Assembly (NCBI GenBank): GCA_016930115.1
Contig: JAFGHN010000118.1
Span: 1 to 5,111, forward strand
Direction: 5' to 3'
DNA length: 5,111 bases
DNA from: Spirochaetales bacterium
GTDB lineage: Bacteria > Spirochaetota > Spirochaetia > ARS1246
Of the stretch, positions 1-4,472 are shown piece after piece. Each line of letters begins with the position of its first letter. The first letter of the stretch is position 1. The position numbers were made by a program, and so were the translations under genes. The notes beneath the pieces were generated by a model. The model was not told the DNA's origin, searched no databases, and saw only the letters and a list, made by a program, of their open reading frames with translations.

Positions 1-459
1 CATATCGTCAACAATGTCCGCGGCAACCATCTCACGGTTGTCCATCCAATCGACATTGTCAGCAGCCCAGTGGATTCCCTCGCGGACCTTCAGGTCGAGG
101 GATTTCGGATTGATTGTCCAATTTTCTATCAGACGACCGACAATATACTGGTAGGGCAGATAACCGGATGACTGAAAGGGGTAAGTGCCGCCGCCCCTGA
201 TACCGAACTCTTCGATACCACCCTGCATCAGGGTTTCCTGGATGGGCATCAACCAGAAGGTAGCAATCCAGTTAGAGTCATCCTCATCAGGATCGGCAGG
301 TTCCGCGCTGCCACGGCTGTAGAAAGTGAGCGTGCCGCCATATTGCGGCACCCCCGGCGCGGTGCCGGATGTCGCTGTCTCTTCCTTCGCGGGTGTGGCA
401 AAACAAAAGGTTCCTGCCAGGATCAGCGCTAGTGCCAAGATAAACAACTTGATCTTCAT
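1..459 (-). CDS. ABC transporter family-5 substrate-binding protein, N-terminal part (3' end outside window)
   Basis: Seen: an open frame from ATG at 457-459 to the window edge, giving the first 153 residues. Residues 1-21 form a Sec signal peptide (KIK, a hydrophobic run, then a likely cut after Phe20-Ala21). Cys19 lacks a good lipobox, so a lipoprotein is less likely. A Thr/Ala/Pro/Glu-rich linker (22-38) leads to YGGTLTF (40-46), the usual first strand of family-5 binding proteins (DppA/OppA/nickel/opine type). Residues 114-133 (NPKSLDLKVREGIHW) and the following A-D-I-V match the hallmark in which the domain describes a linear-in-energy strand and an 'AxDVV' helix. The Shine-Dalgarno GGGAGGAA (468-475) is 8 nt upstream and fixes the start. 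Known family role: periplasmic or surface capture of peptides, oligosaccharides or other solutes for an ABC importer. The ligand cannot be told; permease and ATPase genes would lie left of the window. GC is lower than in the central genes. Confidence 0.88.
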   Translation of the reverse strand, partial: MKIKLFILALALILAGTFCFATPAKEETATSGTAPGVPQYGGTLTFYSRGSAEPADPDEDDSNWIATFWLMPIQETLMQGGIEEFGIRGGGTYPFQSSGYLPYQYIVGRLIENWTINPKSLDLKVREGIHWAADNVDWMDNREMVAADIVDDM

Positions 460-481
460 AAGAATTATTCCTCCCGAAAAA

Positions 482-613
482 TCATTCTGTAACTGGCCAT
501 ATATAAGCGGTCTCTCCCGGGGTCCATAGGTCTTTCCCTATTGTCACTAGTACCGGTCTTACCTCCTTGATCACCTCAGATTTGTGTATTGCCTTCACCT
601 CGGCTGCGGTCAA
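482..613 (-). CDS. Doubtful small ORF, 43 codons, upstream of the transporter gene
   Basis: A minus-strand frame stays open from after a TAG near 640 to TGA at 482-484. The possible start TTG at 611-613 gives 43 residues; GTG codons further in are alternatives. The C-terminal half contains IGKDLWTPGETAYIWPVTE, which looks protein-like but which I do not recognise. It ends 22 nt before the substrate-binding protein ATG. Against it: no Shine-Dalgarno before the TTG, near-random third-position GC and small size. A perfect AAGGAGGT at 561-568 lies inside it, but the next GTG (545-547) is 13 nt away, which is long for a working site. It could be a leader peptide, a remnant of a decayed gene, or plain leader sequence. 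Confidence 0.12.
   Translation of the reverse strand: MTAAEVKAIHKSEVIKEVRPVLVTIGKDLWTPGETAYIWPVTE
498..526 (-). promoter_or_regulatory. Candidate proximal sigma-70 promoter for the substrate-binding protein gene
   Basis: On the minus strand, TGGACC (521-526, 4/6 match to TTGACA) and TATATG (498-503, TATA core) are separated by exactly 17 bp. A start near position 491 would give a leader of about 30 nt before the ATG at 459. The match is moderate and was found by eye. The alternating TATATA stretch allows other registers. Confidence 0.3.
509..538 (-). repeat. Tandem direct repeat GGGARAGACC, possible operator
   Basis: Two 10-bp copies on the minus strand, GGGAGAGACC (509-518) and GGGAAAGACC (529-538), differ at one base and start 20 bp apart, about two helical turns. 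One lies in the spacer of the proximal candidate promoter and the other just upstream of its -35 element. This arrangement would suit a regulator binding one face of the helix. With only two copies it could be chance. Confidence 0.25.
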
Positions 614-650
614 TAGCTCGAGATCAAATAGCGTCCATAACTATCAGAAC

Positions 651-679
651 AGTATTAACCCTGAAATTCCCGCTGTCAA
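651..679 (-). promoter_or_regulatory. Candidate distal promoter just after the enolase-like gene
   Basis: On the minus strand a perfect TTGACA (674-679) is followed after 17 bp by AATACT (651-656, 4/6). It sits 8 bp past the enolase-like stop codon. If used, it gives the transporter gene a leader of about 185 nt. No rho-independent terminator is visible between the enolase-like stop (688) and this site, so read-through from the enolase-like gene is also possible. Confidence 0.25.
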
Positions 680-687
680 GTTCGAGT

Positions 688-1980
688 CTACCGGACCCAC
701 GTCCGGAAAGCCCGGGTACCGGCGTATTCGGCGTTGCGGCCAAGCTCCTCCTCTATGCGGAGAAGACGGTTATACTTCACCACGGTCTGTCTGCAAGGAG
801 GCCCGGTCTTGATCTGGCCCGCGCAGCCGGCCACCGCCAAGTCAGAAATCACGCTGTCTTCGGCCTCGCCTGAGCGTTCGCTGGGCATCGTGGCCCATCC
901 GGCCGCTGCGGCAAGCCTCATAGTTTCCAGAGTCTCGCTGACCGACCCGATCTGGTTGGGCTTTATCAGGACCGCGTTTGCCGTGCCTTCGCTTATTCCG
1001 CGGCGGATACGCCCCGGGTTGGTCGTGAAGAAATCGTCACCCACCAGCTGGGCCCTGTCCCCGATGCGGTGCGTCAGGAGCTTCCAGCCGTCCCAGTCCT
1101 CCTCCGCCATCCCGTCCTCGATGGTGACCAGAGGGTATTCATCGATCCATTGTGTCCACATATCCGCCATTTCATCCGCCGAAAGAGTCCGGCCCTCGCG
1201 CGCGAGCACATACTTGCCGTCCTCGTACAGTTCGGACGTTGCCGCATCCAGGCCTATATAGACTTCCTTACCCAGCTTGTACCCTGCCTTCTCAATCGCC
1301 TCGGCGACCACGTCCATACCCTCTTTGTTGGAGCCGAGCTTTGGCGAGACGGGTCCGCCCCACTGCCCCACCGCATGCCCCTTGGCTCTGAGGAGAGCGA
1401 TCAGAGCGTTGTAGATGTCGAAACCCGCCTGAACCGCCTGGTCGAATGTTTCCACGCCTGCCGGAACTATCAGATACTCCTGCAGATCGAGGCCTCCCTC
1501 AATTGCGTGGGAACCGCCGCACAACATATCGTAAGCAGGCACCGGAAGCCAGAAAGGGCCGTCCCCCCACAGGTGCCGGTAGAGCGGGAGCCCCCGGCTG
1601 ACCGCCGCCGCCTTGGCTACCGCAAGCGAAACCGCAAGTACCGCGTTGCCACCGAGCTTCGCTTTGTTCGGCGTTCCGTCTACCTCAAGCATCTTGTCAT
1701 CCACCGCGGCCTGGTCGCGGGCGTCCATACCCCCAATCGCGGGAGCGATCACATTCCGTACGTTATCAACCGCCTTGAGGGTCCCGCGCCCGGCGAATCT
1801 CCCGGTATCACCGTCGAGGAGCGCACCCACTTCGTTGATACCGGCGCTGATGCCGGCGGCGACCGCGCCGCGCCCCGAGCTGCCGTCGGAAAGTATTACC
1901 TCGGCCTCGACGGTCGGATTTCCCCGGAAATTCAACACTTCGCGTGCCCATACCTTTTTGATCTTCGCAGAACCTGCCAT
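688..1980 (-). CDS. Enolase homologue with altered catalytic residues, probably not glycolytic enolase
   Basis: Seen: an intact 430-residue frame, normal enolase length and alignable end to end (RGNPTVEAEV at 19-28; enolase signature LIKPNQIGSVSET at 338-350; GQIKTG at 388-393; LLRIEEELG near the end). Retained residues, by yeast counterpart: metal ligands Asp245, Glu288 and Asp315/316; catalytic base Lys340 (K345); Lys391 (K396); phosphate contacts Arg369-Ser370; His158, Gln167 and Glu168; loop Ser45 (S39). Lost: the GDEGG segment reads GQWGG, so Trp207 (codon 1360-1362) replaces the general acid Glu211. SHRSGE reads SERSGE, so Glu368 (codon 877-879) replaces His373. The substrate loop SGASTG reads AGISAG and the following REALEL is also changed. 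Known: Glu211 and Lys345 are the proton-transfer pair of true enolase. Inference: a diverged enzyme acting on a phosphorylated or similar carboxylate. A carboxyphosphonoenolpyruvate-synthase-like role is one alternative, without supporting context. Start: a GGGGGAA site (1984-1990) and N-terminal alignment support the ATG at 1978-1980. It is transcribed divergently from the gene at 2140. Confidence 0.9.
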   Translation of the reverse strand: MAGSAKIKKVWAREVLNFRGNPTVEAEVILSDGSSGRGAVAAGISAGINEVGALLDGDTGRFAGRGTLKAVDNVRNVIAPAIGGMDARDQAAVDDKMLEVDGTPNKAKLGGNAVLAVSLAVAKAAAVSRGLPLYRHLWGDGPFWLPVPAYDMLCGGSHAIEGGLDLQEYLIVPAGVETFDQAVQAGFDIYNALIALLRAKGHAVGQWGGPVSPKLGSNKEGMDVVAEAIEKAGYKLGKEVYIGLDAATSELYEDGKYVLAREGRTLSADEMADMWTQWIDEYPLVTIEDGMAEEDWDGWKLLTHRIGDRAQLVGDDFFTTNPGRIRRGISEGTANAVLIKPNQIGSVSETLETMRLAAAAGWATMPSERSGEAEDSVISDLAVAGCAGQIKTGPPCRQTVVKYNRLLRIEEELGRNAEYAGTRAFRTWVR

Positions 1981-2027
1981 TTGTTCCCCCGTGCAATTCC
2001 GAATGTATTTGACTCACGTACGGCCGT

Positions 2028-2056
2028 ATTGTACGAGGCACCTCGTCGTTTCGCAA
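2028..2056 (-). promoter_or_regulatory. Sigma-70-like promoter for the enolase-like gene
   Basis: On the minus strand TTGCGA (2051-2056, 4/6) and TACAAT (2028-2033, 5/6) are separated by 17 bp. The expected start near 2021 leaves a leader of about 40 nt before the ATG at 1980. This is the best-scoring promoter by eye in the window. A 10-bp palindrome, TACGGCCGTA (2019-2028), covers the predicted start point. Confidence 0.5.
2033..2046. promoter_or_regulatory. Inverted repeat ACGAGG-CA-CCTCGT, candidate operator
   Basis: Two perfect 6-bp arms (2033-2038 and 2041-2046) flank a 2-bp centre. The site lies inside the -10/-35 spacer of the minus-strand promoter, where a bound repressor would block RNA polymerase. 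Short symmetric sites like this are typical of GntR-, LacI- or TetR-type regulators, but no regulator gene is in the window and the family cannot be assigned. Confidence 0.35.
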
Positions 2057-2071
2057 GCGCTCGAGAAGCGC
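2057..2071. promoter_or_regulatory. Inverted repeat GCGCT-N5-AGCGC between the divergent -35 elements
   Basis: Perfect 5-bp arms (2057-2061 and 2067-2071) surround CGAGA. The site sits between the -35 hexamers of the two divergent promoters (2051-2056 minus, 2078-2083 plus), so one bound regulator could influence both genes. The arms are short and GC-rich, so chance is a real possibility. Confidence 0.25.
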
Positions 2072-2077
2072 GCGGCG

Positions 2078-2106
2078 TTGACAGTGGGTTCCTCGAGTGC
2101 TAACGT
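2078..2106 (+). promoter_or_regulatory. Sigma-70-like promoter for the first racemase-family gene
   Basis: A perfect TTGACA (2078-2083), a 17-bp spacer and TAACGT (2101-2106, a weak -10 that keeps the TA....T positions). The expected start near 2113 leaves a leader of about 27 nt containing the AAGGCGGAG ribosome-binding region (2128-2136) before the ATG at 2140. A strong -35 with a weak -10 would suit activator- or repressor-controlled expression. Confidence 0.45.
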
Positions 2107-2139
2107 GCCGCCGTAACAGTACGACAAAAGGCGGAGACC

Positions 2140-3315
2140 ATGCGAATAGAAGCCATAGACCTCTTCTACGTCGCCCTTCCCGAAGTGACCGACGCGGCCG
2201 ACGGGACCCAGGATTCCTTTCTTGTGCGGGTGCGCACCGACGACGGTCTCGAGGGATGGGGCGAGTCCGACGCCTCGCCGTTGGTCTCTCTTGCGGCCTA
2301 CGTGTGCCCCATGTCGCACGGCAACATCATCAACCTGAGCGATTCGCTGCTCGGCGAGAAGGTGGAAACGCCCGAGGACATCCGCCGCCTCCACTTCAAG
2401 GCGCACCGGCGTGCCATGGACATCGAGCAGGTGGACCACGCTCAGAGCGCCGTGGACATCGCCCTCTGGGACCTTGTCGGCAGGAGGCTCGGAAAGCCGG
2501 TGTACGCACTCCTGGGCTATGAACGGACCTATCCCAAACTCCCCTATTGCTCGGTGCTCTTCGGCGACGATCCTCAGTCGACCCGCCGGATTGCGGAAGC
2601 GATACGGAACAAGGGCTACCGGGCGGCCAAGTTCGGGTGGGGACCCATGGGGCAGGACGAAGAGACCGACATCGCTCTCGTGCGCGCCGCCCGGGAAGGT
2701 CTTGGGCCGGGCAGCCGCCTCATGGTGGACGCCGGGGTGGCCTGGCACCTGGACGCGGAAACCGCCTATAAACGCGCCTGCCAATTCGCGCCCTTCGAGG
2801 TGACGTGGTTGGAGGAGCCCCTTTTCGCGGGGGCGGTGGAACAATACGCCCGCTTGAAAGAGCTGGGCTCGCCGGTGGCGATCGCCGGCGGCGAGGGGTG
2901 CAACACCTACCGCGCGGCCGAAGATTTCATACGCCACGGCAGGCCCGATTTCGTCCAGATAGACGTCGGACGCATCGGCGGCATCACCACAACAGATGAA
3001 GTCTGCCGGCTGGCGCGACGGGAGGGCGTCATTTTCGTGAACCACACGTTCAAGTCGCATCTGCAACTCGCCGCTTCCCTGCACGTGCTCGGCGGCGTGG
3101 AAGAGTTTCAGTTTCTCGAATACCCGGACACGCCGTCACCCCTGGCGCGCGACCTCACGACCCGCCGCATCCTGCGCGACGAGGACGGTCTTGTGCGGGC
3201 GCCTGAAGGACCCGGCCTCGGTATCGAAGTGAACATGGACACGGTGCGTACATACCTCAGGCCCGTACGGATCGAGATTGACGGGCGGACGGTTTTTGCG
3301 AGCAAGCCCCTCTGA
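2140..3315 (+). CDS. Mandelate racemase/muconate lactonizing enzyme family protein (KxG type)
   Basis: A complete 391-residue protein of normal family length. The N-terminal capping domain (about 1-125) includes the MR/MLE signature SAVDIALWDLVGRRLGKPV (103-121); the barrel follows. Barrel landmarks: Lys164-Phe-Gly166 with the distinctive KFGWGPMG stretch (164-171); metal ligands Asp197 (MVDAG), Glu225 (WLEEP) and Glu252 (AGGEG); an Asp275 (QIDVGRIGG)/His302 (VNHTF) dyad as in mandelate racemase D270/H297; and Glu327 (FLEYP), matching MR Glu317. Family knowledge: the carboxylate substrate binds Mg2+ and loses its alpha proton to Lys or His, and many members dehydrate or epimerise acid sugars. 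The second Lys of the KxK motif is Gly here, so the KxK Lys base is incomplete and His302 is the clearest base. I know this KFGWGP type as MR/MLE-like proteins without an assigned substrate. It is cytosolic (no signal peptide) and transcribed divergently from the enolase-like gene, with its own promoter. Racemase, dehydratase and lactonising roles all remain open. Confidence 0.9.
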   Translation: MRIEAIDLFYVALPEVTDAADGTQDSFLVRVRTDDGLEGWGESDASPLVSLAAYVCPMSHGNIINLSDSLLGEKVETPEDIRRLHFKAHRRAMDIEQVDHAQSAVDIALWDLVGRRLGKPVYALLGYERTYPKLPYCSVLFGDDPQSTRRIAEAIRNKGYRAAKFGWGPMGQDEETDIALVRAAREGLGPGSRLMVDAGVAWHLDAETAYKRACQFAPFEVTWLEEPLFAGAVEQYARLKELGSPVAIAGGEGCNTYRAAEDFIRHGRPDFVQIDVGRIGGITTTDEVCRLARREGVIFVNHTFKSHLQLAASLHVLGGVEEFQFLEYPDTPSPLARDLTTRRILRDEDGLVRAPEGPGLGIEVNMDTVRTYLRPVRIEIDGRTVFASKPL

Positions 3316-3327
3316 CGGCAGACGGGT

Positions 3328-4464
3328 TCAGACGGCGTTCGCCCTGATATAGTCGAAGTCTATCTCAATACCAAGCCCCGGCTTCTGCGGAACATGCACG
3401 TTGCCGTCGCCGTCGAGGGGATCGATGATTTCCTTGAGGTAAGGCGCCGGTTTGTCGTAGTCGATAAACGGATGGAGCAGACCCCGCTCGTAGTACTCGC
3501 CGGGGATTCCCATGGCGGCGAGGACGTGGAGGTTGCCCGCCCCGGGGCTGTGTATCTCGCAGGCCACTCCGAAAGACTCGCACAGATGCACGATCTTCAT
3601 GAGCGGCGTAATCCCTCCGACGTCGAAGACACCTCCCCGGCTGATGTCGGAGGCGTTTCTGACGATCCACTCGGCGCGGGTGTGCATCTTGCCCTCCGAC
3701 GTCTCGGGACCAACGACGGCGATATCGAGCTGCCCGCTGAGCCAGACATAGGACGATATGCTGTGCTCGTCCATCGGCTCTTCTATCCAGCGAAACCCAA
3801 GTTTCTCCAGTTCACGGCCGAGGTAGAGCGCCTGTTCCCTGCTGTAATAGTGGAAGCAATCCACCATCAGATCGACGTCGGGCCCGACGCGCTCACGCAC
3901 CGCGCGGCAGGCGGCCACGTCCATCTTCGGGTCCGGCGCCCACCGTATCGGCGGCATCCAGGTATGCAGCTTGAACGCCTTGTAGCCTTTCTTTACGCAC
4001 TCTTCAGCATAGTTGGCGTATGACTCGGGAGTGTCCAGCCCGCCCGGCAGCTCGTCGCCGCACATGGTGCTCGCGTACGCCGGGATCGTATCGCGGTAGC
4101 CGCCCAGGAGCCTGTACACCGGTTGGCCGAGGTAACGGCCCGCCAGGTCCCAGAGGGCGAGGTCGATGACGCCGACGATCCTGTCCGAGAGGACACCCAG
4201 GTGCAGCCGCTGCCACTCCTTCAGCCGTTGCCATATCCGCTCGCGATAGAATGGGTCCTCGCCGGCGACGGCGGGCTTGATTACGTTTTCGACGACATCG
4301 GGATTTATTCCAAAACCGTATCCTTTCGCCCCTTCATCGGTAACGATAGTGATCAGGGTGCCCGTTACATCGTGTTCAGGTCCCGGATGCCCGTGCCCTT
4401 CGGTGTCCCTGACCACGTTTGATACGTACTTAAAAGGCTGTACCTCGATATCGGTGATCTTCAT
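3328..4464 (-). CDS. Mandelate racemase/enolase-superfamily protein (KxH type)
   Basis: A complete 378-residue protein. The frame stays open upstream to 4743 within the neighbour, but ATG at 4462-4464 is chosen because MKITDIEVQPFKY is a standard family N-terminus, AAGG (4471-4474) lies 6 nt upstream and the preceding gene ends at 4473. Landmarks: IDLALWDLAGRYLGQPV (100-116); Lys165-Leu-His167 (FKLHTW); metal ligands Asp202 (MVDCF), Glu228 (WIEEP) and Glu254 (GPETS); His305 (EIHSPG) at the dyad-histidine position. The usual dyad Asp, expected in RxDVxxxGG, appears to be Gly278 (RGGVFDVGG), with Asp281 three residues later. Known: superfamily members abstract the alpha proton of Mg2+-bound carboxylates, and acid sugar dehydration is common. 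Inference: a dehydratase or epimerase on a hydroxy acid; substrate unknown. It differs from the gene at 2140 in all specificity motifs, so it is not a recent duplicate. It probably shares an operon with the NHL protein upstream and ends 12 bp from the convergent gene. Confidence 0.9.
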   Translation of the reverse strand: MKITDIEVQPFKYVSNVVRDTEGHGHPGPEHDVTGTLITIVTDEGAKGYGFGINPDVVENVIKPAVAGEDPFYRERIWQRLKEWQRLHLGVLSDRIVGVIDLALWDLAGRYLGQPVYRLLGGYRDTIPAYASTMCGDELPGGLDTPESYANYAEECVKKGYKAFKLHTWMPPIRWAPDPKMDVAACRAVRERVGPDVDLMVDCFHYYSREQALYLGRELEKLGFRWIEEPMDEHSISSYVWLSGQLDIAVVGPETSEGKMHTRAEWIVRNASDISRGGVFDVGGITPLMKIVHLCESFGVACEIHSPGAGNLHVLAAMGIPGEYYERGLLHPFIDYDKPAPYLKEIIDPLDGDGNVHVPQKPGLGIEIDFDYIRANAV

Positions 4465-4472
4465 GAGCTGCC

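Noticed and set aside
561..582. Resemblance of plus-strand ACCTCCTTGATCACCTC to the 16S rRNA 3' end
   Set aside because: The order of the shared words is wrong (16S ends GGATCACCTCCTT) and no rRNA sequence precedes it; a chance similarity.
688..1980. Calling the enolase homologue a pseudogene because catalytic residues are missing
   Set aside because: The frame is uninterrupted, full length, with a promoter, ribosome-binding site and conserved metal and phosphate ligands; divergence of function fits better than decay.
1069..2103. 344-codon plus-strand ORF opposite the enolase-like gene
   Set aside because: It lies wholly over a gene with clear family motifs. Its translation is rich in Arg/Pro/His without a recognisable domain, as expected for an antisense shadow in GC-rich DNA.
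2014..3084. 356-codon minus-strand ORF opposite the first racemase-family gene
   Set aside because: It overlaps conserved MR/MLE motifs on the other strand, shows no family motif of its own, and would swallow the divergent promoter region.
3394..4023. 209-codon plus-strand ORF opposite the KxH racemase-family gene
   Set aside because: An antisense shadow; no ribosome-binding site or known domain, and the opposite strand is firmly coding.
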